Source of the DNA: Pseudoalteromonas sp. G4
GTDB lineage: Bacteria > Pseudomonadota > Gammaproteobacteria > Enterobacterales > Alteromonadaceae
Length of the DNA: 35,027 nt
Assembly: GCF_028875915.1 (NCBI RefSeq)
Contig: NZ_JAPEHW010000040.1
Location: 1 to 35,027, forward strand
Direction: 5' to 3'
The translations under genes and the position numbers were made by a program. The notes beneath the pieces are model-generated. The model saw only the letters and a list, made by a program, of their open reading frames with translations. It was not told where the DNA came from and searched no databases. Shown piece after piece: positions 8,149 through 15,918 of this stretch; within the stretch, counting starts at the first letter, position 1, and each line of letters begins with the position of its first letter.

Positions 8149-8512
8149 ATATTAAAAACCAAAGTGTTAATTCAAGTAACAACACGCTAGTAATCATTAA
8201 ATTAATTGGTTTTTTGTTTGGAATTACCGGGAACAGTGATAAAAATGGTGCTTTTTCAAAGGCCACTGAAAGCACCGTGGCAAGTAGGGCAGTGGCGCCA
8301 AACATCACCACAAGCGCATTTGCAAACCCCAAATGTAAACTTAAAACAAACAGCGCACTTAGCATTAACAGCCATGCGCCTGTGCGATAACAAGTGATTT
8401 GTTTATCCAGCGGTTTAAATTCGCGGCCAAGGGTTTTGGTGTATTTAGGCATAGCCAATAAAAACAGGCAAAGGGCTTGGTAAATCAATAATAGTGAAAT
8501 AAAAAAGGTCAT
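8147..8512 (-). CDS. DUF3325-like membrane protein of an iron-uptake operon
   Basis: 121 residues with four hydrophobic segments, starting MTFFISLLLIYQALCLFLLAM. Together with the order DUF3649 - PepSY - this gene, it matches the DUF3325 proteins found in PepSY operons linked to TonB-dependent iron receptors. Its ATG overlaps the stop of the PepSY gene by 4 nt, so it is translationally coupled. Role unknown; probably an accessory subunit of the membrane complex. Confidence 0.75.
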   Translation of the reverse strand: MTFFISLLLIYQALCLFLLAMPKYTKTLGREFKPLDKQITCYRTGAWLLMLSALFVLSLHLGFANALVVMFGATALLATVLSVAFEKAPFLSLFPVIPNKKPINLMITSVLLLELTLWFLI

Positions 8513-10113
8513 ACTGCGGCCTCTTTTTGGCGAGTGTGTTGTAGCTTGTGGGCGATTGGACTTAAACGGTGTTTTTTAACTAGTAATGCAATTGCAAAAC
8601 AGCTTATGGCTGCCACTAAATTGATAAAATCAAACGCAGCAAATACAACATCGTTATGTTTAATGCTGTTAATTAAACCGCGGTGTGTGGTGAGGGCATT
8701 TACAATCGGCACTAGTGCAAACAAAAAGCCAGCACTTAGCCATAACCGATACCACGCAACAGCCGCTAATTTGCGTGCGCTATACCAACAGCCATAACCA
8801 ATAAAGCAACACCAGGTGATAAAAAAGCTGTGCATTTCCCACTCTGCCCGGTGCGCAAAATCAACAGCAATAAGGCGGTTTGCTAAAAAGTACACGGCGA
8901 TGGCAGCAGGCAAACCTACAACAGTGCCAATATTTAACCCTTCGGTAAGTTTAAAACTAAAGGGTAATCCATCTGGGTTTGCCAGTGCTTTTTTACGGCG
9001 CTTGGTGGTCCAAAGCACCATACCCGATGCAATCATGACACAGCCAGTAAGGCCTGCAAAAAAGTAAAGCCAGCGCACAGGCAATGTGGCAAACATGCCT
9101 TCATGAAGCTCTAAAAAGATTGAATGCACATGACGAGTGCCTTGATACACAGGGATATAAGAATAAAGCTCCCCTGTGGTTGCGTGCAAAATAAGCTTAG
9201 CGCCATCATCACTTGGTGATTGTTGCTCAAGTGAAAAAACCGCCAAACTATTTAGATCGTGCGGGTGAAACACACGAATGGCAATTGCGCGACGTGAATC
9301 GTTATGATTTTCTAAAACCGCTTCAGCCTTTTGATACAAGGTATTAAGCGGTAGCTGGTTTGCAGCTATTCCTGATGGACTATTTGGTGCGCCGCGCTGG
9401 TAATAATCATCAAAAAAGTGCTGTTTGTTTTCTTCACCAAAACCATAGCTGGCGTTCATTACAAACGGCACGTAGGTAAACATAAACATAATAAGGCCTG
9501 AATAAGTGATCATCAGGTGAAATGGCAGGCTCACCACACTCATAAGGTTATGGCCATCAAGCCACGAGCTTGCGCCTTTGTTGCGGCGAAAGGTAAAAAA
9601 CTCTTTAAAGATTTTTTTATGCACCACAATGCCAGTAACAAGGCCTAGCAACATAAAAACCGTAAAAACACCAACCAAGTAATAAGCGAATTGCTTTGGC
9701 AAATAGTGCAAACGGTAATGCATGCGATAAAGTGCTTGGCCGCCGCCTGTTTTACGATGGGTAAGTTCTTCGCCATTTTCGCCATTGAGAGTTTTGCTGA
9801 TGTTTTTGAGTTTTCCGTCGGCATTTTTTTGTTGATACCTTAGCCACAAATGAGGCTCGGACCTGACAAGTGGTAAGTAAATTCGCCACTCTTTTGCATC
9901 ACGGCCGTAAGTATTTAAATGGGTATTTGCAGTATTAAGCGAAGCACTTACCGATGCGGTATTTTGGGGTAATTCGGGTGCCATCCATGCATCAATTTCA
10001 CTATCAAAATAGCCCAAGGTACCAGTCACAAAAATAAAGTAGAGCAGCCAACTTACTAAAATACCTGTCCAGGTATGCAGCCACGCCATTGATTGTCTAA
10101 AGCCACTTTTCAT
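8509..10113 (-). CDS. PepSY-associated membrane protein, ferric-siderophore reductase type
   Basis: 534 residues. The start SMAWLHTWTGILVSWLLYFIF followed by GTLGYFDSEIDAWM is the typical first membrane segment of PepSY-TM proteins. A periplasmic region (about 45-140) leads to further membrane segments at about 143-168, 195-220, 345-370, and several in the C-terminal third. Histidines in or near membrane segments (HTWTG, HYRLHYLP, HDLN, HSIFLELHEGMF) are of the kind seen in family members thought to bind haem and reduce ferric siderophores. It is the middle gene of three minus-strand genes with 7-nt spacing and a 4-nt overlap, behind a Fur-box candidate. An iron-reduction role is inferred from family and context. 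Confidence 0.85.
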   Translation of the reverse strand: MKSGFRQSMAWLHTWTGILVSWLLYFIFVTGTLGYFDSEIDAWMAPELPQNTASVSASLNTANTHLNTYGRDAKEWRIYLPLVRSEPHLWLRYQQKNADGKLKNISKTLNGENGEELTHRKTGGGQALYRMHYRLHYLPKQFAYYLVGVFTVFMLLGLVTGIVVHKKIFKEFFTFRRNKGASSWLDGHNLMSVVSLPFHLMITYSGLIMFMFTYVPFVMNASYGFGEENKQHFFDDYYQRGAPNSPSGIAANQLPLNTLYQKAEAVLENHNDSRRAIAIRVFHPHDLNSLAVFSLEQQSPSDDGAKLILHATTGELYSYIPVYQGTRHVHSIFLELHEGMFATLPVRWLYFFAGLTGCVMIASGMVLWTTKRRKKALANPDGLPFSFKLTEGLNIGTVVGLPAAIAVYFLANRLIAVDFAHRAEWEMHSFFITWCCFIGYGCWYSARKLAAVAWYRLWLSAGFLFALVPIVNALTTHRGLINSIKHNDVVFAAFDFINLVAAISCFAIALLVKKHRLSPIAHKLQHTRQKEAAV

Positions 10114-10120
10114 TGTTGCC

Positions 10121-10411
10121 TCACACCGTTACAAACAAAAAATTAAACGCGGCGCTAAGCACTAGCACGATTAAACTGTGTAAAAACACGCGCTTTGTTG
10201 ATTTAGCTGAAAAAACAAACATCACAAAGCCAGTAAAAATTGCAAAGCTCAGCATGGAGCTAGCTGCAATGGCATCAACTTGGTTAAGCGGTAATAACAG
10301 GGATAATAAAATGCTAAGTGACATGGTGATGCTATAGCCTAGTGCTACGGCAATAAATACTCGGAAAATAACGTCTTTGTTAGCACGAATTGAAGAAAAT
10401 ACGTGATCCAT
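10121..10411 (-). CDS. DUF3649-like small membrane protein, first gene of the PepSY operon
   Basis: 96 residues with three hydrophobic segments (RVFIAVALGYSITMSLSILL; ASSMLSFAIFTGFVMFVFSA; LHSLIVLVLSAAFNFLFV). Size, position directly before a PepSY-TM gene, and the SxxLxFxxxxGFVMxVF pattern fit DUF3649. Function unknown. A Fur-like site lies 32 bp upstream of the ATG, so the operon is probably induced by iron limitation. Confidence 0.75.
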   Translation of the reverse strand: MDHVFSSIRANKDVIFRVFIAVALGYSITMSLSILLSLLLPLNQVDAIAASSMLSFAIFTGFVMFVFSAKSTKRVFLHSLIVLVLSAAFNFLFVTV

Positions 10412-10442
10412 AAAAATACAAAAATATAACTATAATAGCGAA

Positions 10443-10457
10443 TGATAACAGTTATCG
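10443..10457. promoter_or_regulatory. Fur-box candidate controlling the DUF3649-PepSY-DUF3325 operon
   Basis: TGATAACAGTTATCG fits the 7-1-7 Fur site (TGATAAT-n-ATTATCA) at 11 of 14 arms. It is placed 32-46 bp before the first ATG of the iron operon. Function of the downstream genes agrees with iron control. Confidence 0.7.
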
Positions 10458-10796
10458 TTAATGTTATAAACTTTCAGGTTAATAAATTTCTATTTGATTT
10501 AGCACGAAGCTCACAAATAAAACTTCTAACAATATGAGGGTTATTAAATTGCGGAAGTTTAGTTATGTAACTGGTTTTTAATGCCTAGCAATGAACTAAA
10601 CAAAAGGGGGCAAACATAAGGGGTAACTACAACAATCCTTAGCAAAGCTGGGTAATCTTGCTAAGGGCGAATGCGTGGTTTAGGCGCTTGAATTCCTGCT
10701 AGTTAAAAAGTGAGCAATTTTCACGTGAATAACGCTGAAAAATTCCTTTTTTTGGTTTAGCATAAATGCAAAAAATAATAATAGGCTTACTAAGCA
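10458..10796. other. Intergenic region with one hairpin
   Basis: Between the divergent iron operon and the DKNYY gene. The only structure seen is an inverted repeat: CCTTAGCAA (10637-10645) and TTGCTAAGG (10658-10666) with a 12-nt loop. It has no T tail. It could be an operator or part of a 5' untranslated structure of the gene at 10797. No ORF of note. Confidence 0.5.
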
Positions 10797-12239
10797 ATGG
10801 ATTTCGTCTACCAAGGAAAATTTTGGGTGAGTGCGGTTTTTTTAGCGGCACTTTTGGCATTCTCATCAAGTATGCGTGCAGACGATAGGCCTTGGCTAAG
10901 TTATCTTATTAATCCCTCTTTTTGGTTTGCAGGGCCCGTAGATCAAACACTTTCTGACTCTTATTATTATTCTTATAACAAACAACAAATTCGCTTTTCG
11001 CCCATGGGCAATTGGTTTGAGCTAGGCAACACTTTAATTGAACATGCCGATGTGGCCACATTTGAAGTTTTGTCTCGTGATTTTGCCAAAGACAAAAACC
11101 ATATCTACTACCAAGCAACTCCTATCACCGAGTTTGTTGATTACCAAAGCTTTTCTTTAATAAACGAAATGCTAACGCGAGACAAAAACCATGTTTATGT
11201 GCCAAAGCGTTTTGTTTCAGAAAGTGTGTTAGACACCAACAGCAAATCGCCGTTGCACATTATTACTGATGCAAATCCGCGTAGTTTTACCGTAATAAAC
11301 GATGCCTGGTCACAGGATGAAAATCATCATTTTTATTATTTTATAAAGCAAGATATTGATTTTTCATCGTTTGAGCAATTATCAGAAGACATAGTAAAAG
11401 ATCAGTTTTGGGTGTTTATTAAAAAGGGCGATCATTTTATTAAAACCAATGTGGAAGGCGCGAATGTAAGTGTTTTAAATGAGCAGTTTATTTATAACCA
11501 CAGCCATATATTTTGGTATAACGCACAGTATTCAAAGACTAATACTGGTGGCAGCAACACAAAAGTGTGGTTACAGGCATTGCCATATCAAGACATAACC
11601 AGTTTTAAACAGTTTAATGAGGCGTTTTTTGCACTAGATAACCGCGTGTTTTATGACAAAAATCCGGTTGAGGCAGCAAAAGTAAATACCTTTCAAATCA
11701 TTAATAATCTTGGGTTTGCAAAAGACGCAAACCATGTATTTTATCAACATAAAATGTTAGATAAAGCCGACCCACATAGCTTTTCATTGCTACTAGAACA
11801 TGGCCATTATGGCCGCGATAACCTGCACATTTATTTTCAAGATAAATTACTTGGCGAAAAACAAGCGCCGCTCAAAATACTCAGTAACGATGAATACTTA
11901 ATTAGTGGTGAAAAGGTGTTTTACCAAGGGCGCGAAGTGGTTGGTGCAAAGGCCGCTAAATTTGAATTACTCACGCGCTTTGCCAGTTACGCCAGTGACG
12001 GTGAATTTATCTATTTTAAAGATCAAAAACTTGATGGCGTTGATTTAAATAGCGTTGTGGTAATTAATCGTGACTTGGCAATTCGCGATGCAAACTCGGT
12101 ATTTTGGGGCAGTAAACGAGTTGAAGGTGCCGACAGCGCCACTTTTACCCGTAGCCACCGCAACTACGATAAATACGATGCTGAAGATAAACGCTTTTAT
12201 TATAAAAACGGCATTAAAGTAGCATTAAAAGCAGAGTAA
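10797..12239 (+). CDS. DKNYY-repeat protein, exported
   Basis: 480 residues. An N-terminal hydrophobic stretch (VSAVFLAALLAFSSSMRA) acts as signal peptide. The rest is built of repeated units of about 35-45 residues of the DKNYY type: AKDKNHIYYQ, TRDKNHVYVP, SQDENHHFYYF, AKDANHVFYQ, GRDNLHIYFQ, SDGEFIYFKDQ, RDANSVFWG, each followed by a segment like ADPHSFSLL. DKNYY proteins are predicted surface or periplasmic repeat proteins with no known activity. The ATG at 10797 lacks a ribosome binding site. An in-frame GTG at 10827 has AGGAAA 7 nt upstream and would start right at the hydrophobic core, so the start is uncertain. The next ORF begins 1 nt after the stop. Confidence 0.85.
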   Translation: MDFVYQGKFWVSAVFLAALLAFSSSMRADDRPWLSYLINPSFWFAGPVDQTLSDSYYYSYNKQQIRFSPMGNWFELGNTLIEHADVATFEVLSRDFAKDKNHIYYQATPITEFVDYQSFSLINEMLTRDKNHVYVPKRFVSESVLDTNSKSPLHIITDANPRSFTVINDAWSQDENHHFYYFIKQDIDFSSFEQLSEDIVKDQFWVFIKKGDHFIKTNVEGANVSVLNEQFIYNHSHIFWYNAQYSKTNTGGSNTKVWLQALPYQDITSFKQFNEAFFALDNRVFYDKNPVEAAKVNTFQIINNLGFAKDANHVFYQHKMLDKADPHSFSLLLEHGHYGRDNLHIYFQDKLLGEKQAPLKILSNDEYLISGEKVFYQGREVVGAKAAKFELLTRFASYASDGEFIYFKDQKLDGVDLNSVVVINRDLAIRDANSVFWGSKRVEGADSATFTRSHRNYDKYDAEDKRFYYKNGIKVALKAE

Positions 12240-12240
12240 C

Positions 12241-12513
12241 TTGCGAAGAGCTGATTTTGTAGGTGCATCGCAAGCAGTACTGGGTTTTGCTGGCTTTGCA
12301 CTGATGTTTTATTTAGTTAAGTGTAGGCAGCAATACCTACTTTTAGGCGCTATATTTTTTGCTATTTTGCCTGCGCTTTATTTAGATTTTAAAACGGCTG
12401 GTTACCCTAAGCCTGGGCATTCATTAAGTTTTATTATTGGTACTATTATGGCTGTTTGGTATTTATATAAACCCAATCATAAAAACGCAGTTACCAATGA
12501 AGAGCATAGCTAA
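12241..12513 (+). CDS. Small membrane protein, unknown
   Basis: 90 residues from a TTG directly after the DKNYY stop codon; a shorter version could start at the ATG at 12304. Three hydrophobic segments are visible (AVLGFAGFALMFYLV, LLLGAIFFAILPALYLDF, LSFIIGTIMAVWYLY). Its placement suggests translational coupling with the DKNYY gene. No family recognised, and the start is weakly supported. Confidence 0.55.
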   Translation: MRRADFVGASQAVLGFAGFALMFYLVKCRQQYLLLGAIFFAILPALYLDFKTAGYPKPGHSLSFIIGTIMAVWYLYKPNHKNAVTNEEHS

Positions 12514-12589
12514 CACCTTGCTTTATTTTGTTTTGGCCGCAAACAGCGTGCCCTTTATGGGACTACATTAGGTGATTTAAGGAGAGTAA

Positions 12590-13030
12590 GTGAAAAGATA
12601 TATTGTCAGTTCTTTGTTATTTGTAACGTCATGTCATGCAAGTGAAAACGGACCCATTCAATTTATCGACTCTTATCTAAAGGATTTTAGTCTGCAATCT
12701 GAATTGACACCGTATTTTACGGAAAAGCCTACTTTTATCTTTGGACCTCACACTCATGTGCCAGAAACCGCAAAAGAAGCTAGTGACTTCATTTTGGGAA
12801 TACGGACTGAGCTAAAAGAGTCAGGTTATGCTAGCTCGCGTATAGAAGATGCTCAAATCAGAGCTGAAATTGATAACTATCATTTAGTAACATTTACTTT
12901 GACACGGCTAAGAGCAAGTGGAAACGCTTTGGATGTGGTGTGTAGTACATACGGAGTTTTAGATACAGAAGAAGGACTAAAAATAGTCAGCTGGCAGCCT
13001 TCAAAAATGAAGGAAAAAGGTAAGTGCTAA
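12590..13030 (+). CDS. Exported protein, possibly NTF2-like
   Basis: 146 residues from a GTG with an excellent AAGGAGA ribosome binding site, which decides the start. The N terminus MKRYIVSSLLFVTSCHA looks like a signal peptide and, with SSLLFVTSC, possibly a lipoprotein signal. The body (IQFIDSYLKDFSLQSELTPYF, then strands such as YHLVTFTLTRLRASG and VCSTYGVLDTEEGLKIVSWQ) resembles small alpha+beta NTF2/SnoaL-like domains, where a helical start is followed by a curved sheet. This is a fold guess only; no catalytic motif was recognised. It is followed by 132 bp without a gene. Confidence 0.65.
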   Translation: MKRYIVSSLLFVTSCHASENGPIQFIDSYLKDFSLQSELTPYFTEKPTFIFGPHTHVPETAKEASDFILGIRTELKESGYASSRIEDAQIRAEIDNYHLVTFTLTRLRASGNALDVVCSTYGVLDTEEGLKIVSWQPSKMKEKGKC

Positions 13031-13064
13031 TGGCTTCTAGCTGGGTGTGCAAATCGAACTTTCA

Positions 13065-13086
13065 TATACGTTTTACATAACGTATA
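13065..13086. repeat. Perfect inverted repeat in an intergenic gap
   Basis: TATACGTT (13065-13072) and AACGTATA (13079-13086) around TTACAT. It is AT-rich and has no T tail, so it looks more like an operator or promoter element than a terminator. It lies about 80 bp before the next ATG. Confidence 0.5.
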
Positions 13087-13162
13087 AAGTCTCCATTGAG
13101 TGCGCCTTGTAAAACTCTTGGTTTGACAGAATAAACGCGGGCTGCATAGCAAAAGGAACCCA

Positions 13163-13522
13163 ATGAATCGCCTATTTAAAATTGTGTTGTTGATAGTTAC
13201 GTTTTTGTGTGGGCTTTATTGGCTGTGGTTTTATGTATCGCCAGCTATCACAATTGTAAATAACTCTGGCGGCGACATAACCCATGCCAATATTGAGTTA
13301 CCATCAAGCCGTTTAGATTTTGGTGAGATTAAAAGCGGCGCGAGTAATACGCTTTATTATTCTTTATCGCAACCGCGCGATGGCAGCTATTTGTATAAAA
13401 TAATGACCGCTCACGCAATTACCCATCAAGGTAGCTGCGGCTATGTAACAAACAATGAGCTAAATAAACGGCTTAAAATTGTAATTACACAAGATAACCG
13501 TGTGCTATGCGAAATCGATTAA
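13163..13522 (+). CDS. Membrane-anchored small protein, unknown
   Basis: 119 residues. One N-terminal membrane segment (FKIVLLIVTFLCGLYWLWFYV) is followed by a polar beta-rich domain (AITIVNNSGGDITHANIEL, LDFGEIKSGASNTLYYSL) facing the periplasm, with two cysteines (GSCGY; VLCEID) that could form a disulfide. AAAGGAAC before the ATG supports the start. No family recognised. Confidence 0.7.
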   Translation: MNRLFKIVLLIVTFLCGLYWLWFYVSPAITIVNNSGGDITHANIELPSSRLDFGEIKSGASNTLYYSLSQPRDGSYLYKIMTAHAITHQGSCGYVTNNELNKRLKIVITQDNRVLCEID

Positions 13523-13604
13523 TCGGTGACTTACTTTAAAGATTTCAGCGCCACACATTAAATCATGACTATACTGAGTGAACACTTATTCAGTTGGAAA
13601 TGTT

Positions 13605-13862
13605 ATGAGCAAACTATCTTCTTATTTACCTTTAATGCTTATTTGTGCGGGCTTTACTTTTTTATTAACAGGCTGCTCCAAGGCTGACCCTGTGCCAGTA
13701 AGCGAGTGTAAGGCAGTAGTCGCACATGCTAAACGCGTTTTAGGCGACAAAGCACCAAGCAGTTCAGAAATGCTAAAACAATGTAAAGCGGCAACCGACG
13801 AGGCACGGGGCTGCGTGCTTGCTGCCGACAAACCAATGAAATTACTGGACTGTGATTTTTAA
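13605..13862 (+). CDS. Small lipoprotein, unknown
   Basis: 85 residues. MSKLSSYLPLMLICAGFTFLLTGCSK is a lipoprotein signal with lipobox LTGC. The mature part has five more cysteines (ECKAVV, KQCKAA, RGCVLA, LDCDF plus the lipidated one), suggesting disulfides in the periplasm. The ATG at 13605, with GGAAATGTT upstream, is preferred over a GTG at 13578. No family recognised. Confidence 0.75.
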   Translation: MSKLSSYLPLMLICAGFTFLLTGCSKADPVPVSECKAVVAHAKRVLGDKAPSSSEMLKQCKAATDEARGCVLAADKPMKLLDCDF

Positions 13863-13942
13863 CGCGCGTTTTAGTTTAGAGTGATCGTTCTAACTACTTA
13901 AGCAGTACACGAATAACACATGATAAAAAAAGGGAAACCAAT

Positions 13943-14944
13943 ATGATAACAGCATACGCAGCAAAAGAGCCCGGTGGCGCGCTTGAACAGTACCAAATTG
14001 AAGTGGGCGAGTTAGGTGCTCACGATGTTGAAATTGATGTGGAATATTGTGGTATTTGCCACTCTGATATTTCAATGATTGATAACGAATGGGGCTTTTC
14101 ACAGTATCCGTTAGTTGCAGGGCACGAGGTGGTCGGGCGTATTAGCAAAGTAGGCAGTCATGTAAAAAGTGTAAGCGAAGGCCAACTAGTTGGCCTTGGT
14201 TGGCATTCGGATTATTGCCAAACCTGTTATTCGTGTAATTCGGGCGATGAAAACTTATGCCAACAAGCAACGCCGACTATTTTAAGCCATGGTGGTTTTG
14301 CCGATAAAGTACGCGCCAATGAAAAAGCAGTAGTAGCGCTGCCAGATGGTATGGATGCACAGGCGGCAGGCCCACTCTTTTGCGGTGGTATTACGGTATT
14401 TAACCCACTTGTGCAGTTTGATGTTAAACCAACCGACAAAGTAGCGGTGATTGGTATTGGCGGTTTAGGCCATTTAGCACTGCAATTTTTAAATGCGTGG
14501 GGCTGCGAGGTAACGGCATTTACATCGTCTGAATCTAAATCTGAAGAAGCCAAACAACTGGGTGCGCACCGTACGCTTAACTCGCGAGATAACAGCGCTA
14601 TTGAAGCAGCTGCTAATAGTTTTGACTTTATTATTTCAACGGTTAACGTAAAACTTGATTGGAATTTGTATTTATCAACCCTTAAACCAAAAGGGCGTTT
14701 ACACTTTGTGGGTGCAACGCTAGAGCCGCTTGATTTAGGCGCATTTGGTTTAATTGGTGGGCAAAAGCAAGTGTCGGGCTCGCCTGTGGGTAGCCCATCA
14801 ACCATTGCACAAATGCTTGAATTTGCAGTGCAGCACAACATTAAACCGCAAATCGAAACCTTTAAAATGAGTGAAATAAACGCTGCGCTTGATCATTTAA
14901 AATCGGGTAAAGCACGTTACCGTATTGTGCTTGAAAAAGATTAA
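13943..14944 (+). CDS. ahr: Zinc-dependent NAD(P)H aldehyde reductase, Ahr-like
   Basis: A 333-residue cytosolic medium-chain alcohol dehydrogenase, reducing aldehydes to alcohols. It follows E. coli Ahr (YjgB) closely by eye: AYAAKEPGGALE, YCGICHSDISMIDNEWGFSQ, YPLVAGHEVVGR. Catalytic zinc ligands would be C36, H61 and C147 (FCGGITVFNPL); the structural zinc is held by C92, C95, C98 and C106 (YCQTCYSCNSGDENLC). The cofactor loop is GIGGLG at 171-176. The end LKSGKARYRIVLEKD also matches. AAAGGGAAA precedes the ATG. Cofactor preference (NADPH in E. coli Ahr) is taken from the family. It stands alone, with a perfect hairpin after it. Confidence 0.9.
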   Translation: MITAYAAKEPGGALEQYQIEVGELGAHDVEIDVEYCGICHSDISMIDNEWGFSQYPLVAGHEVVGRISKVGSHVKSVSEGQLVGLGWHSDYCQTCYSCNSGDENLCQQATPTILSHGGFADKVRANEKAVVALPDGMDAQAAGPLFCGGITVFNPLVQFDVKPTDKVAVIGIGGLGHLALQFLNAWGCEVTAFTSSESKSEEAKQLGAHRTLNSRDNSAIEAAANSFDFIISTVNVKLDWNLYLSTLKPKGRLHFVGATLEPLDLGAFGLIGGQKQVSGSPVGSPSTIAQMLEFAVQHNIKPQIETFKMSEINAALDHLKSGKARYRIVLEKD

Positions 14945-14960
14945 GCCACTTTAAAACCCC

Positions 14961-14989
14961 GTATGCAGAAGAGCGGCTCTTCTGCATAC
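14961..14989. terminator. Perfect 13-bp hairpin after the ahr-like gene
   Basis: GTATGCAGAAGAG pairs with CTCTTCTGCATAC around CGG. The stem is long and perfect, but the following bases (CATTTACTG) are not a T tract. It may be a weak terminator or an mRNA 3'-end stabiliser. Confidence 0.6.
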
Positions 14990-15043
14990 CATTTACTGCC
15001 ATAATTCGCTAAACTGTTTTTTTTAAAATCACCTTTAATTTTC

Positions 15044-15901
15044 ATGAATTACCTTATCTCGGTCACTTTATTGTGGGCATTTTCGTTTAGCCTAATTGGT
15101 GTGTATTTAGCAGGCCAAGTAGATGCTTGGTTTAGTGTGCTAATGCGCGTAGCCCTTGCAACCTGTGTGTTTTTACCCTTTTTAAAACTACTTAGTACGC
15201 CAAAAGACATCGCTTTAAAGCTGATGGGCATTGGTGCCATTCAATTAGGGGTAATGTACAGTTTTTACTATCACAGCTTTTTGTATTTAAGCGTGCCAGA
15301 GGTATTGCTGTTTACGGTAATGACCCCGCTTTACATTACCTTATTGAATGACTTACTGGAAAAACGCTTTAATGCACAGTTTTTGCTGGTGGCGGTAATT
15401 GCGATTTTTGGCGCCATTGCTATTCGCTACGAAGGTATTGATGGCGACTTTTTACTGGGATTATTGTTGGTGCAAGGGGCAAACCTGTGTTTTGCCAGCG
15501 GCCAAGTGTTTTATAAACGCTTAATGAGCGAGCAAACACTTGAACATAAAACCGTGTTTGGTTGGTTTTTTATTGGCGCGTTAGTAGTCGCTGTAAGTTG
15601 CTATGTGTTATTTGGCAACCCCGACAAATTACCTACAACTGCTACGCAATGGGGCGTGCTTACTTATTTAGGCTTAATTGCATCTGGCCTTGGTTACTTT
15701 GCGTGGAATAAAGGCGCGGTAGAGGTGAATGTTGGCGCACTTGCAGTAATGAACAACCTGCTAATTCCTGCTGGCATTATTGTTAATGTGGTGATTTGGA
15801 ACCGCGATGCTGATTTAGTTCGCTTAGGCCTTGGCGGTGCGATTATTGTATTTGCCCTTTGGCTAAACCAGTTTTTAGCGAAAAGAAAAAAGGTGCTGTA
15901 A
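15044..15901 (+). CDS. DMT-superfamily transporter (EamA type)
   Basis: 285 residues with ten hydrophobic segments in two five-helix halves, as in EamA-type drug/metabolite transporters of the inner membrane. The first helix is YLISVTLLWAFSFSLIGVYL, followed by WFSVLMRVALATCVFLPFL, the usual R-A-xx-A pattern of helix 2. The second half begins LLLVQGANLCFASGQVFYKR. Charged tail LAKRKKVL. Substrate unknown: the carboxylate/amino acid/amine exporter subgroup is the best guess. The stop codon lies in the loop of the terminator that follows. Confidence 0.88.
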   Translation: MNYLISVTLLWAFSFSLIGVYLAGQVDAWFSVLMRVALATCVFLPFLKLLSTPKDIALKLMGIGAIQLGVMYSFYYHSFLYLSVPEVLLFTVMTPLYITLLNDLLEKRFNAQFLLVAVIAIFGAIAIRYEGIDGDFLLGLLLVQGANLCFASGQVFYKRLMSEQTLEHKTVFGWFFIGALVVAVSCYVLFGNPDKLPTTATQWGVLTYLGLIASGLGYFAWNKGAVEVNVGALAVMNNLLIPAGIIVNVVIWNRDADLVRLGLGGAIIVFALWLNQFLAKRKKVL

Positions 15902-15913
15902 CAGCACCTTTTT
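15886..15913. terminator. Bidirectional terminator with the stop codon as its loop
   Basis: AAAAAGGTGCTG, TAA, CAGCACCTTTTT. The 3-nt loop is the TAA stop of the transporter gene, and the T tract follows at 15909-15913. On the minus strand the A run gives a T tail for the facing TonB-receptor gene. Confidence 0.9.
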
Positions 15914-15918
15914 ACATT

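Noticed and set aside
13065..13162. Possible integron attC site near the inverted repeat
   Set aside because: The paired AAC/GTT ends are present by chance in the palindrome, but the spacing and second pair of boxes of an attC site are missing and there is no integrase.
14227..14841. 204-residue ORF antisense to the ahr-like gene
   Set aside because: It is the shadow of a strongly conserved enzyme; its composition is Ser/Pro/Cys-rich and it has no family resemblance.
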